Shown: positions 17,311 through 25,817, counted from the first letter of the stretch. The stretch: 42,987 nucleotides of DNA from Sphingopyxis sp. (GCA_016463225.1 JAEMRT010000012.1:36625-79611), one strand, 5' to 3'. The notes: generated by a model from the sequence alone, not told the origin. Made by a program: numbers and translations.

Positions 17311-17604
17311 ATGGATGCGCGTTTTTTCTGGCAAGGTGACGGCTTGTGGCTCAACATACCGCCAGTTGGCTGGATCGGCGACTGGCACCCCAGTCCTTCG
17401 TTGCAATGGGTTGTCTCATTGTCAGGCCAATGGTTAATCGAAACCCAAATTGGCAAACGGGTCGAGATGGTGCCCGGTGATATTCATTGGGAAGCTGGTG
17501 TCGAAACAACGCTCGATGCCAGTCGCGCAGGGCGTCGGCCTGGGCAGATCGGCGACATGCCGTGCGTACAAATGATGGTGCAGTTCAGCGACGCCGAGGT
17601 TTGA
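17311..17604 (+). CDS. Small cupin-like protein, possibly truncated at the N-terminus
   Basis: A 97-aa single cupin. The recognisable core is GDWHPSPSLQWVVSLSGQW and VEMVPGDIHWEAG, then a C-terminal PCVQMMVQF strand. Related cupins carry about 20-30 more residues before the DWHP segment, so the 5' end may have decayed or shifted frame. The typical metal-binding histidines of the second motif are not evident. It lies 116 bp after the GH3 gene and is followed by a hairpin overlapping its stop codon. Function unknown; it could be a sugar- or acid-binding accessory of the cluster, or a pseudogene. Confidence 0.5.
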   Translation: MDARFFWQGDGLWLNIPPVGWIGDWHPSPSLQWVVSLSGQWLIETQIGKRVEMVPGDIHWEAGVETTLDASRAGRRPGQIGDMPCVQMMVQFSDAEV

Positions 17605-17628
17605 TCGGCATGATTGATGCCGAACCTC
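17596..17628 (+). terminator. Hairpin at the end of the cupin gene
   Basis: GAGGT pairs with ACCTC and TCGGCAT (17605-17611) pairs with ATGCCGA (17617-17623) around a 5-nt loop, with a small bulge. It overlaps the TGA stop. There is no T-run after it, so it is either a Rho-assisted end or an mRNA-protecting structure closing the upstream cluster. Confidence 0.45.
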
Positions 17629-18142
17629 TATCCGCACGGGCAGGAACCTGCCGCGTTCCTGATCGGCCGGTTTCCCGTAGAACCTGCTAGCGGGATTATT
17701 TGGTCAGGCTTCATTTAGCGGATGCTGCAATATCCTCATTTGATTGGGAAACAGCAACATACTACCATAGCAACGGTGCTTCCGGCAGACTTGCTCCCAC
17801 GATTATCTCATATTCTGGGCAATGGCAGGCCTACGAAAGTCTCACATATATGACCCACGGGGCATCAGGCGACAGGATAGAGAGCTTTTGAGTTGGCCGC
17901 CGACGGTCGGACCGGTGCGATCGCAGGGATTGTGTGAAGCATGGGAACCAAGCAGTCGGCATTTTCCTAGAGCGGCAGCATGCTCCATGCTGATGCCTCC
18001 ATTCTGGTTGAGTGCGGCACCAGACATCGCTTGCAAGCCGATGCGCAGCTGCGAATGAGTTGGTTTAGCCTTATAGCTGCTTTGTTGAAATTCCCCTCAT
18101 CAACCACGGCCAAAAAAAACGCAAAAGTCGTAATTCAATTTC
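17629..18142. other. Non-coding stretch before the catB operator
   Basis: No supported gene. Short open frames on both strands lack family resemblance or good ribosome sites. It is AT-richer than the flanking operons and becomes strongly so near 18100-18145. It looks like decayed DNA left where the benzoate operon was joined to the upstream cluster. Confidence 0.5.
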
Positions 18143-18165
18143 CTTCATACCTCTGAGGTATGAAG
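18143..18165. promoter_or_regulatory. CatR/BenM-type operator upstream of catB
   Basis: A perfect inverted repeat, 11-bp arms around one base, containing ATAC-N7-GTAT at 18147-18161. This is the published consensus for CatM/BenM. A copy with one central change overlaps the start of the LysR gene at 31931-31945. Promoter-like words TGATCTT (18178) and TAGAGCAT (18197) follow; the catB ATG is 87 nt beyond the box. Confidence 0.8.
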
Positions 18166-18247
18166 TGTGAACCCAATTGATCTTGGAATCATGCGTTAGA
18201 GCATCCTACTAAGCTTCTAAAGCTAGGTGTGTGGGAGAGTTGCTGTA

Positions 18248-19405
18248 ATGGCCACCTTGAGTCATTCCGATACATTCATTGTCGATGTGCCGACGATCCG
18301 TCCACATGTTCTGGCGATGGCGACGATGCATGGGCAATCGATGGTCATCGTTCGCTTAACCGACACTGACGGTATCGAGGGTATTGGTGAGGGCACGACG
18401 ATCGGCGGTCTGAGCTATGGCGAGGAAAGCCCCGAAAGTATCAAGTTGGCGATCGATACCTATATCATTCCCGTTCTGGAAGCATGCGACCTTGCGCAAG
18501 TCGGGGCAACGATGGCGAAGGTCGCCGAGTGCGTGCGCGGCAATCATTTCGCCAAATGCGCAATCGAGACGGCGTTGCTCGACATGGCGGGCAAGCGTCT
18601 AGGAATCCCGACGTCCGAGTTGATTGGCGGGGGGCGCGTGCGCGATAGCCTGCCCGTCGCCTGGACATTGGCCAGCGGTGACACCGCCCGCGACATTGGT
18701 GAGGGGGAGGAAATGCTCGATCGCCGCCGTCATCGAATTTTCAAGCTGAAGATCGGTAAACGGGCAGTGCGCGACGACGTCGCCCATGTCGGCGCCATTT
18801 GCAAGGCGCTGGGCGACCGTGCAAGTGTTCGAGTGGACGTCAATCAGAACTGGTCGGAGGCGCAGGCCAAGATCGGGATGGCGATGTTGCACGATGTCGG
18901 TTGCGACTTGGTCGAACAACCGATCGCGGGCGATGCGATAGCGGCCATGGCCCGCCTGTCGAAGGGGCAGGTCGTGCCGTTGATGGCGGACGAGGCGCTG
19001 AACGGTCCGCGCAGCGCCATGCGGATCGCGTCTGCCGGTGGCGCGGGCGTTTTCGCGCTCAAGATCGCGCAATCGGGCGGCCTGTTCGCCACTGCGCAGG
19101 TTGCCGCGATCGGTATGGCAGCGGGGATCGGGCTTTATGGCGGCACGATGCTGGAGGGCGGGGTTGGGACCGTCGCGTCGGCCCACGTCTTCGCGACGCT
19201 CCCCGAACTTGCATGGGGCACCGAATTGTTCGGCCCGTTGCTACAGGTCGAGGACATATTGCGCGAACCGTTGGGCTATGGCGACTTCTCGCTGGCAGTC
19301 CCGACGGGACCAGGGCTTGGCATCGCCTTCGACGAGGACAAGCTGGCCCACTTCCGCCGCGATCGTAAGGCGCCCGCCTTGCATGCCGTCACCGCAGGAG
19401 CCTGA
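18248..19405 (+). CDS. catB: Muconate cycloisomerase
   Basis: A 385-aa enolase-superfamily enzyme that cyclises cis,cis-muconate to muconolactone in the catechol branch of the beta-ketoadipate pathway. The catalytic K-x-K is K166/K168 in IFKLKIGK. Metal ligands are D197 (RVDVNQNW), E223 (VEQPI) and D248 (MADEA), and the second lysine is K272 in FALKIAQSGG. The ATG at 18248 follows GGGAGAG. First gene of an eleven-gene run; the CatR/BenM-type operator lies 87 nt upstream, so induction by muconate is likely. It is followed 4 nt later by catC. A short relic resembling its N-terminus occurs beside the regulator at 32034. Confidence 0.93.
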   Translation: MATLSHSDTFIVDVPTIRPHVLAMATMHGQSMVIVRLTDTDGIEGIGEGTTIGGLSYGEESPESIKLAIDTYIIPVLEACDLAQVGATMAKVAECVRGNHFAKCAIETALLDMAGKRLGIPTSELIGGGRVRDSLPVAWTLASGDTARDIGEGEEMLDRRRHRIFKLKIGKRAVRDDVAHVGAICKALGDRASVRVDVNQNWSEAQAKIGMAMLHDVGCDLVEQPIAGDAIAAMARLSKGQVVPLMADEALNGPRSAMRIASAGGAGVFALKIAQSGGLFATAQVAAIGMAAGIGLYGGTMLEGGVGTVASAHVFATLPELAWGTELFGPLLQVEDILREPLGYGDFSLAVPTGPGLGIAFDEDKLAHFRRDRKAPALHAVTAGA

Positions 19406-19409
19406 AGCG

Positions 19410-19700
19410 ATGCTGTTCATGGTTGAAATGGACGTCAATATCCCCCTGGATTTCGATCCTCAGGATGCCGCGCGGATCAAGGCGGAAGAAAAGGCCTATT
19501 TCCAGCAGCTCCAGTCGGCTGGCACCTGGCGCCATATCTGGCGCAAGGTCGGCCTGTATTCGAACGTCTCGATCTTCGACGTCGAAAGCAACACCGCTTT
19601 GCACGACACCCTCATGGCGCTGCCGCTTTATCCCTTCATGACCATGAAAGTGACGCCGCTGTGCCGCCACCCCTCATCGATCCATGAGGATGATCGCTGA
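19410..19700 (+). CDS. catC: Muconolactone delta-isomerase
   Basis: A 96-aa protein of the MIase family. It isomerises muconolactone to 3-oxoadipate enol-lactone. Typical features are the opening MLFMVEMDVNIP, the central SAGTWRHIWRKVGLYSNVSI, and LPLYPFMTMKVTPLCRHPSS at the C-terminus. The ATG at 19410 lies 4 nt after the catB stop with GGAG just upstream in the catB end. Cytoplasmic, decameric in known members. Its stop is 31 nt before catA. Order catB-catC-catA is the same as in the classical pseudomonad cluster. Confidence 0.94.
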   Translation: MLFMVEMDVNIPLDFDPQDAARIKAEEKAYFQQLQSAGTWRHIWRKVGLYSNVSIFDVESNTALHDTLMALPLYPFMTMKVTPLCRHPSSIHEDDR

Positions 19701-19731
19701 TCCTCAAAAATACCCTTTAGGAGAGCATGAA

Positions 19732-20652
19732 ATGGACGTCAGCTTCATACAAAAACCCGAAATTCAGCAACTGCTCGACCGCGCTGCGGGCGTGCAGGAA
19801 AGCGGGGGCAATTCCCGGCTCAAGGCGATTTTCCGAGATTTAACGCAAAGCGTGATGGAACTGATCGTCAAGCACGACATTAGCGAGAGCGAATTCTGGC
19901 TCGCCATGAAATATCTGGCGGATAGTTCAGCCGAGATCGGGCTCATCGTACCTGGCACCGGCATAGAGCATTTCCTTGATCTCTACATGGACGCTAAGGA
20001 CGCCGAGGTTGGCGCTTCCGGCGGCACGCCGCGCACGATCGAGGGACCGCTCTATGTCGCGGGGGCACCTTTAGTCGAAGGCGACGTCAATCTCAGCATC
20101 GACCCGGATGAGGGTACGCAGACGCTTTATATGAGTGGTGCGATCACTGGCCCTGAGGGCGAAGCAGTCCCGAATGCGATCGTCCATGTCTGGCACGCCA
20201 ACAGCAAGGGCTGGTATTCCCATTTCGACCCTACCGGCGAACAGACGCCGTTCAACAACCGCCGCCGCATCAAGCTGGGCAAGGATGGCCGCTACGCCTT
20301 TCATTCCAAGCAGCCGAGCGGCTATTCGGTGCCGCCGGGCGGCGCGACCGACCAGTTGATGCAGGCGCTTGGCCGCCATGGCAACCGCCCGGCCCATGTC
20401 CATTTCTTCATCGAGGCGCCGGGCTATCGCACGCTGACGACACAGATCAATTTCGGCGACGATCCCTTTGCCGCAGACGATTTTGCCTTCGGGACGCGCG
20501 AGGGGCTGCTGCCGGTGCCCAGCCGTCAGGGCGACACCGCCTACATCGCCTTCGACTTCCAGTTGCAGCGCGCCGCCAGCGAGGATGACCAAAACTTTTC
20601 CGCCCGCTACCGGGCTGAAGCGACATCGGAACCGGAAAAAGAAATAGCCTAA
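19732..20652 (+). CDS. catA: Catechol 1,2-dioxygenase
   Basis: A 306-aa intradiol ring-cleaving dioxygenase that opens catechol to cis,cis-muconate with a non-haem Fe(III). The four iron ligands are at the expected positions: Tyr162 (KGWYSHF), Tyr198 (PSGYSVPP), His222 and His224 (RPAHVHF). The N-terminal helical dimerisation domain is at about 1-105. Length and spacing match the Acinetobacter and Pseudomonas enzymes. AGGAGAG precedes the ATG at 19732; a longer in-frame start at 19684 overlaps catC and lacks support. It is the third gene of the operon, 23 nt before benA. Confidence 0.95.
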   Translation: MDVSFIQKPEIQQLLDRAAGVQESGGNSRLKAIFRDLTQSVMELIVKHDISESEFWLAMKYLADSSAEIGLIVPGTGIEHFLDLYMDAKDAEVGASGGTPRTIEGPLYVAGAPLVEGDVNLSIDPDEGTQTLYMSGAITGPEGEAVPNAIVHVWHANSKGWYSHFDPTGEQTPFNNRRRIKLGKDGRYAFHSKQPSGYSVPPGGATDQLMQALGRHGNRPAHVHFFIEAPGYRTLTTQINFGDDPFAADDFAFGTREGLLPVPSRQGDTAYIAFDFQLQRAASEDDQNFSARYRAEATSEPEKEIA

Positions 20653-20675
20653 CGCCAGGCATAGGAGACAGGATC

Positions 20676-22031
20676 ATGCACGAGCATTTGATGCAGCGTG
20701 TCGCGACCGCCGTGGTCGACGACCCTGAAAGTGGGATGTTCCGCTGTCGCCGGGATGTGTTCACCGACCCTGACCTGTTCGATCTGGAGATGAAATATAT
20801 CTTCGAGAGCAATTGGGTCTATCTGGCCCATGAAAGCCAGGTCGAGAAGAAGAACGACTATTTCACGACCTGGATCGGCCACACCCCGGTCATCCTGACC
20901 CGTGCCAAGGATGGCGGCCTCAATTGCGTCGTCAATGCCTGCGCGCACCGGGGCGCAAAGCTATGCCGTCGCAAGCGCGGCAACCAGCCGCTGTTCGTAT
21001 GCCCCTTCCATGGCTGGAGCTTCAAGACCGACGGCAAGTTGCTGAAGGCCAAGGATTCCAGCACCGGGGCCTATCCCGACAGCTTCGACCATGAAGGGTC
21101 GCACGACCTGACCAGGGTGCGCGTGGAAAGCTATCGCGGCTTCATCTTCGGTTCGCTGAACCATGACGTGCTGCCGCTTGCGGATCATCTGGGCGAGACG
21201 AAGGTCATCATCGATCAGATGGTGGACCAGGCACCCGAGGGCCTTGAGGTGCTGACCGGCAATTCGACGTACACCTTCCATGGCAATTGGAAGATGCAGA
21301 TGGAAAATGGCTGCGACGGCTATCATGTCAGTTCCGTCCACGAAAACTACCAGTCGACCATGGGGCGGCGTGCGGAGGGTGGGACCAAAGCGGTCGACGC
21401 CAATGGCTGGTCCAAGGCACCGGCGAGCGGCGTCTATGGCTTCGACCATGGCCATATCCTGCTCTGGACGCAGGTGCTGAACCCGGAAGTGCGGCCGGTA
21501 TGGGATCTCAAGGACGATCTCGTCGATCGTCTGGGCGCGGACAAAGCGAAGTTCATTCTGGAGCAGACGCGCAACCTGGCGATCTATCCCAACGTGTTCC
21601 TGATGGACCAGTTTTCCACGCAAATCCGCGTGGTGCGGCCGATCGACGTGCACACCACCGAAGTCACCATCTATTGCTACGCGCCCAAGGGTGAAAGTGC
21701 GCAGGTGCGGGCGCATCGCATCCGACAATATGAGGATTTCTTCAACGTCACCGGCATGGGCACGCCCGACGACTTGGAGGAGTTTCGCAGCTGTCAGTCG
21801 GCATATGAAGGGGCAGGCGCGTTGTGGAACGACCTCAGCCGTGGTGCGACCCGCTGGATCGCGGGGCCGGACGCGAATGCGACAGCGATGGGCATGAACC
21901 CGCTGCTGTCGAGCGAGCGCAGCGAGGACGAGGGCCTGTTCGTGCGCCAGCATGAATTTTGGGCGCAGATCCTGCTGGACGGCATGGCCAAGGATGCCGC
22001 CGCCGCGCCGATGATGGAGGCCGCAGAATGA
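20676..22031 (+). CDS. benA: Benzoate 1,2-dioxygenase large (alpha) subunit
   Basis: A 451-aa Rieske oxygenase alpha subunit. The Rieske 2Fe-2S ligands are C89/H91 (CAHRGAK) and C109/H112 (CPFHGW). The mononuclear iron site has H217 and H222 with the bridging D214 in NGCDGYHVSSVHENY. The length and the sequence around these motifs fit the benzoate/toluate group (BenA/XylX), not the naphthalene group. It adds both atoms of O2 to benzoate to form the cis-diol carboxylate. AGGAGA is 8 nt before the ATG. It overlaps benB by 4 bp. Placed after catA, it shows benzoate as the entry substrate. Substrate range (toluates, chlorobenzoates) cannot be read. Confidence 0.93.
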   Translation: MHEHLMQRVATAVVDDPESGMFRCRRDVFTDPDLFDLEMKYIFESNWVYLAHESQVEKKNDYFTTWIGHTPVILTRAKDGGLNCVVNACAHRGAKLCRRKRGNQPLFVCPFHGWSFKTDGKLLKAKDSSTGAYPDSFDHEGSHDLTRVRVESYRGFIFGSLNHDVLPLADHLGETKVIIDQMVDQAPEGLEVLTGNSTYTFHGNWKMQMENGCDGYHVSSVHENYQSTMGRRAEGGTKAVDANGWSKAPASGVYGFDHGHILLWTQVLNPEVRPVWDLKDDLVDRLGADKAKFILEQTRNLAIYPNVFLMDQFSTQIRVVRPIDVHTTEVTIYCYAPKGESAQVRAHRIRQYEDFFNVTGMGTPDDLEEFRSCQSAYEGAGALWNDLSRGATRWIAGPDANATAMGMNPLLSSERSEDEGLFVRQHEFWAQILLDGMAKDAAAAPMMEAAE

Positions 22032-22543
22032 CACTCGTGCTGAACAAGGACCGGGCCACGCTGTCCCATCAGGATATCTGCGCCTTCCTGTATCGCGAAG
22101 CGCGGCTGCTGGACGACCGTGCGCTTGACGAATGGCTCGACTGCTATGCCGAGGGCGTCGAATATTGGATGCCGGCGTGGACCGACGACGATGCGCTGAC
22201 CACCGATCCGCACAGCCAGATATCGCTGATCTATTATGGGAATCGCAAGGGGCTGGAAGATCGCGTCTATCGCCTGAAGACCGAGCGGTCATCGGCCAGC
22301 ACCCCCGAAGCGCGCACGTCGCATTTCATCGCCAATGTCGAAGTGCTGGACACGCGCGCGGATGCGGTCGACCTGCGGTACAACTGGCATACGCTGAGCC
22401 ACCGCTACCAGCAGACGCAGCAGTTTTTCGGAACGACGTTCGTGACGCTCGATACCGCTGGCGAGACGCCGAAAATCCTGAAGAAGACGATCGTCCTGAA
22501 GGACGACTATATTCATCAGGTCATCGACGTTTATCATGTCTGA
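22028..22543 (+). CDS. benB: Benzoate 1,2-dioxygenase small (beta) subunit
   Basis: A 171-aa ring-hydroxylating dioxygenase beta subunit with the cone-shaped SnoaL-like fold, partner of BenA in an alpha3beta3 complex. Family segments: ICAFLYREARLLDDRALDEW, EGVEYWMPAWTDDD, and SRTSHFIANVEV-like TSHFIANVEVLDTR. The ATG at 22028 overlaps the benA stop (ATGA), so the two are coupled. It is followed directly by the dehydrogenase benD. No catalytic residues are expected in this subunit. Confidence 0.93.
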   Translation: MTLVLNKDRATLSHQDICAFLYREARLLDDRALDEWLDCYAEGVEYWMPAWTDDDALTTDPHSQISLIYYGNRKGLEDRVYRLKTERSSASTPEARTSHFIANVEVLDTRADAVDLRYNWHTLSHRYQQTQQFFGTTFVTLDTAGETPKILKKTIVLKDDYIHQVIDVYHV

Positions 22544-22553
22544 GGCTCGGTCG

Positions 22554-23339
22554 ATGATCTTCCATGGACGTTTTGCAGATAAGGTGATGGTCGTGACCGG
22601 CGCGGCGCAGGGCATCGGCGCGGGCGTGGCAACCCGCGCCGCGGCCGAAGGTGCCCATGTCGTGCTGGTCGACCGGGCTGAGTTCGTGACGGAGGTAGCG
22701 CAGGCCATCGTCGATGTGGGCGGCAAGGCGGTCAGCGTACAATGCGACCTTGAAACCTATGCGGGCGCGGCGCAGGCCATGGCGGCGGCGATCGACGCCT
22801 TTGGGCGCATCGACATTTTGATCAACAATGTCGGCGGCGCGATCCGTATGCGGCCCTATGCCGCGTTCACACCTGAACAGATCGACGCGGAAATCCGCCG
22901 ATCGCTGATGCCCACGCTCTATTGTTGTCACGCGGTATTGCCCACCATGCTGGATCAGGGCGCTGGCACCATCGTCAACCTGTCCTCCAACGCCACCCGC
23001 GGCATAAGGCGGGTACCCTATTCGGCGGCGAAGGGGGGCATCAACGGCCTGACCCAGGCGCTGGCGATGGAATATGCGCAAAACGGTATCCGCGTCGTGG
23101 CCACGGCGCCGGGCGGGACGCAGGCGCCGCCGCGCCGCATTCCCCGCAATGCGCAAGGCGATAATGAACAGGAACAGGCGTGGATGGCTGAGGCGGTGGA
23201 TCAGGTGACATCGTCAGCGTTCATGAAGCGTTACGGCACGCTGGACGAGCAGATCGCGCCTATCCTGTTCCTCGCGTCGGACGAGGCCAGCTACATCACC
23301 GGATCGGTCCTGCCCGTTGCGGGTGGGGATATCGGCTGA
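22554..23339 (+). CDS. benD: Dihydroxycyclohexadiene carboxylate dehydrogenase
   Basis: An SDR of 261 aa from this start that oxidises the benzoate cis-diol to catechol with loss of CO2, using NAD. The nucleotide motif is TGAAQGIGAG near the N-terminus, NNVGG follows, and the catalytic Y-x3-K is in VPYSAAKGG. GAGG lies 8 nt before the ATG at 22554; an ATG at 22536 overlapping the benB end is also possible and would add six residues. The C-terminal part includes TGSVLPVAGGDIG, typical of the family. Fifth to sixth step gene of the operon, 11 nt before pcaI. Confidence 0.92.
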   Translation: MIFHGRFADKVMVVTGAAQGIGAGVATRAAAEGAHVVLVDRAEFVTEVAQAIVDVGGKAVSVQCDLETYAGAAQAMAAAIDAFGRIDILINNVGGAIRMRPYAAFTPEQIDAEIRRSLMPTLYCCHAVLPTMLDQGAGTIVNLSSNATRGIRRVPYSAAKGGINGLTQALAMEYAQNGIRVVATAPGGTQAPPRRIPRNAQGDNEQEQAWMAEAVDQVTSSAFMKRYGTLDEQIAPILFLASDEASYITGSVLPVAGGDIG

Positions 23340-23350
23340 AGGACCAGCAC

Positions 23351-24058
23351 ATGCAAAAAATATATGACAGCCCGACAGCGGCCCTGGACGGCTTGCTGTT
23401 CGACGGCATGACTATCATGTCGGGGGGCTTTGGCCTGTCGGGCAACCCCGAAAGCCTGATACCGGAGATCCGCGCCAGCGGCGTGAAGGGGCTGACCGTC
23501 ATTTCCAACAATGCGGGCGCCGATGGTTTTGGCCTGTGGATGTTGCTGGAAAGCCGCCAGGTGAAAAAGATGATCTCCTCCTATGTGGGAGAGAACAAGC
23601 TGTTCGAGAGTCAATATCTGTCGGGCGAACTGGACCTGGAATTGAACCCTCAGGGTACGCTGGCCGAACGCATCCGGGCCGGCGGCGCGGGCATACCCGC
23701 CTTCTACACCAAGACCGGCGTGGGTACGGTCGTCGCCGACGGCAAGCCAGTCGAGACGTTCGAGGGCGAGGACTATGTGCGCGAAACCTGGCTGCGCGCC
23801 GACCTTTCGATCATCAAGGCATGGCGGGCGGACCCGGCAGGCAACCTTATGTTCCGCAAGACCGCGCGCAATTTCAACCCGAATATGGCCACGGCGGGCA
23901 AGGTGACGGTGGTGGAGGTCGAGGAGATCGTGCCCGCTGGCACATTCGACCCAGACGTCATCCACACGCCCGGCATCTATGTCGACCGCATCGTGCTTTC
24001 CACGATCAACGAGAAGCGGATCGAGAAACTGACCAAGCGTGAGAGGGCGATTGCCTGA
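23351..24058 (+). CDS. pcaI: 3-oxoadipate CoA-transferase subunit A
   Basis: A 235-aa class I CoA-transferase alpha subunit. Motifs: [20 protein letters not shown] at the N-terminus and [19 protein letters not shown]. With subunit B it moves CoA from succinyl-CoA to 3-oxoadipate. AAGGA is 7 nt before the ATG. Its stop overlaps the start of subunit B (TGATG). The context of cat/ben genes makes 3-oxoadipate the likely acceptor; acetoacetate or SCOT-type enzymes are close relatives and cannot be excluded by sequence alone. catI would be an equivalent name. Confidence 0.9.
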   Translation: MQKIYDSPTAALDGLLFDGMTIMSGGFGLSGNPESLIPEIRASGVKGLTVISNNAGADGFGLWMLLESRQVKKMISSYVGENKLFESQYLSGELDLELNPQGTLAERIRAGGAGIPAFYTKTGVGTVVADGKPVETFEGEDYVRETWLRADLSIIKAWRADPAGNLMFRKTARNFNPNMATAGKVTVVEVEEIVPAGTFDPDVIHTPGIYVDRIVLSTINEKRIEKLTKRERAIA

Positions 24059-24705
24059 TGCCCTGGACCCGCGATCAGATGGCGGCGCGCGCCGCGCAGG
24101 AATTGCGCGACGGCTATTATGTGAACCTGGGCATCGGCATCCCGACGCTGGTGGCAAACCATGTGCCCGAAGGCGTCAATGTGACGCTCCAGAGCGAGAA
24201 CGGGATGCTCGGCATCGGGCCGTTTCCCTATGCCGATGAGGCTGATCCCGACCTCATCAATGCAGGAAAGCAGACGATCACCGCGCTGCCGACGTCGAGC
24301 TTCTTCTCCTCGGCCGACAGTTTTGCGATGATCCGCGGCGGCCACATCGACATGGCGGTGCTGGGCGCGATGGAAGTGGCAGCCAATGGCGACTTGGCCA
24401 ACTGGACCATTCCGGGCAAGATGGTGAAGGGCATGGGCGGCGCGATGGACCTGGTCGCGGGCGTCAAGCGCGTGGTGGTGGTCATGGATCATGTGTCGAA
24501 GAATGGCGATCCCAAGATCCTCTCCCAATGCAGCCTGCCGCTGACCGGCAAGGCGGTCGTGGATCTCATCATCACCGATCTCGCCGTGTTCGCGGTCGAT
24601 CGCGCCAGAGGCGGGCTTAGCCTCGTGGAACTGGCACCCGGCGTGAGCGAGGCCGAAGTGATCGCAAAGACCGGCGCACCGCTCACAGTGCTTGAAGCTG
24701 ACTAG
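24058..24705 (+). CDS. pcaJ: 3-oxoadipate CoA-transferase subunit B
   Basis: A 215-aa class I CoA-transferase beta subunit. The catalytic glutamate that forms the CoA thioester is in the block [13 protein letters not shown]. Other family segments are [20 protein letters not shown] and [20 protein letters not shown]. The ATG overlaps the stop of pcaI, so equal amounts of both subunits are expected. It is followed 16 nt later by a ferredoxin gene, an unusual insertion between CoA-transferase and enol-lactonase genes. Confidence 0.92.
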   Translation: MPWTRDQMAARAAQELRDGYYVNLGIGIPTLVANHVPEGVNVTLQSENGMLGIGPFPYADEADPDLINAGKQTITALPTSSFFSSADSFAMIRGGHIDMAVLGAMEVAANGDLANWTIPGKMVKGMGGAMDLVAGVKRVVVVMDHVSKNGDPKILSQCSLPLTGKAVVDLIITDLAVFAVDRARGGLSLVELAPGVSEAEVIAKTGAPLTVLEAD

Positions 24706-24721
24706 GACAGGATTTTCAGAC

Positions 24722-25039
24722 GTGCCAAAGCTGATCGTCGTCAACCGTTCGGGAGACGAAAAAACTATCGATGCGCGCGAAGGCATCTCCGTCATGGAAG
24801 CCATTCGCGACAATGGTTTCGATGAATTGCTCGCCTTGTGCGGGGGCTGTTGTTCCTGTGCGACCTGCCATGTCTTCGTGGATGAAGACTGGCGTGGCGG
24901 TGTGGGCGCGGCGAGCGGGGATGAGGACGACCTGCTCGATTCCTGCGACCATCGGTCGGCGGGGTCGCGCCTGTCGTGCCAGATCATGATGACCGCAGCG
25001 CTGGATGGCCTACGCGTCGCCATCGCGCCGGAGGACTGA
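24722..25039 (+). CDS. 2Fe-2S ferredoxin, probable electron donor to BenAB
   Basis: A 105-aa adrenodoxin/putidaredoxin-like ferredoxin. The cluster cysteines are in LCGGCCSCATCHV (C-x5-C-x2-C) with the fourth in SRLSCQI. Start: GTG at 24722 giving VPKLIVVNRSG, 16 nt after pcaJ; a TTG at 24692 inside pcaJ is less likely. Classical benzoate dioxygenases get electrons from BenC, a reductase with its own plant-type ferredoxin domain. No benC is present, so this protein probably shuttles electrons from a reductase encoded elsewhere, making a three-component system. Ferredoxins of this type also serve P450s, but no P450 is seen here. Confidence 0.88.
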   Translation: MPKLIVVNRSGDEKTIDAREGISVMEAIRDNGFDELLALCGGCCSCATCHVFVDEDWRGGVGAASGDEDDLLDSCDHRSAGSRLSCQIMMTAALDGLRVAIAPED

Positions 25040-25041
25040 CC

Positions 25042-25812
25042 ATGGCCTTCACGCAGCGTCCCGTTGCCCAACTTTACTGGAAACGCGACGGGCGGGATGA
25101 CGCCCCTGCGCTGGTCCTGCTCAATTCCATCGGCACCGACATGGATTTGTGGGACGCGCTGCTGCCCCGTCTGCGCGCGCATTTCGCGTTGCTGCGGATC
25201 GACACGCGCGGCCATGGCGCATCGACCGCCGAACCGGGCGACTATGCGATGGCGATGCTGGCGGACGATGTGCTGGCCGTGGCCGACGCCGCCGGGCTTG
25301 ACCGCTTCTCGCTCGCGGGCGTTTCACTGGGCGGGATGATCGGCATGGAAGTGGCGTTGCGTGCGCCCGGACGGATCGAAAGGTTGATGCCCATCTGCAC
25401 CTCCGCATCGATGGACGCGGCGTCGTGGAACGACCGCATCGCGAAGGTTAGGGGGGAGGGCATGGCCGCCATTGCCGACCTCGCCATGGGACGCTTCCTG
25501 TCCGACGCCGCCGAACCGGCCATCTTTGAAGCCGTGCGCCGCCAGCTTTTGACCATGGACGCGCAAAGCTATGCCGGTTGCGGCGCGGCGATCCGCGACA
25601 TGGATCTGGCCGAGCGGATCGCCGACATCGCGTGCCCGACCCTGATCGTCACGGGCACCCGCGACACATCGACGCCCTTCGCCGGGCATGGCGAGCATCT
25701 GCTCGCCCGCATCCCCGGCGCGACACATGTGTCGCTGGAGGCCGCGCATCTGGCACCGCTCGAAGCGCCTGACGCGCTGGCGGACGCCATCCTCTCTTTT
25801 GTGAAAAGCTGA
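25042..25812 (+). CDS. pcaD: 3-oxoadipate enol-lactonase
   Basis: A 256-aa alpha/beta hydrolase that opens 3-oxoadipate enol-lactone to 3-oxoadipate. The nucleophile is Ser95 in GVSLGGM, the acid lies in TGTRDTSTPF and the histidine in AAHLAPLEAP. LLNSIGTDMDLWD near the N-terminus and IDTRGHGAS are typical of PcaD. GGAGGACTGACC precedes the ATG, 2 nt after the ferredoxin stop. Cytoplasmic. It fills the step between catC and the CoA-transferase. catD is an equivalent name. Confidence 0.92.
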   Translation: MAFTQRPVAQLYWKRDGRDDAPALVLLNSIGTDMDLWDALLPRLRAHFALLRIDTRGHGASTAEPGDYAMAMLADDVLAVADAAGLDRFSLAGVSLGGMIGMEVALRAPGRIERLMPICTSASMDAASWNDRIAKVRGEGMAAIADLAMGRFLSDAAEPAIFEAVRRQLLTMDAQSYAGCGAAIRDMDLAERIADIACPTLIVTGTRDTSTPFAGHGEHLLARIPGATHVSLEAAHLAPLEAPDALADAILSFVKS

Positions 25813-25817
25813 CATAT

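Noticed and set aside
22536..22553. Upstream ATG of benD
   Set aside because: It overlaps benB and has no clear ribosome site, while the ATG at 22554 has GAGG at a normal distance; kept only as an alternative.
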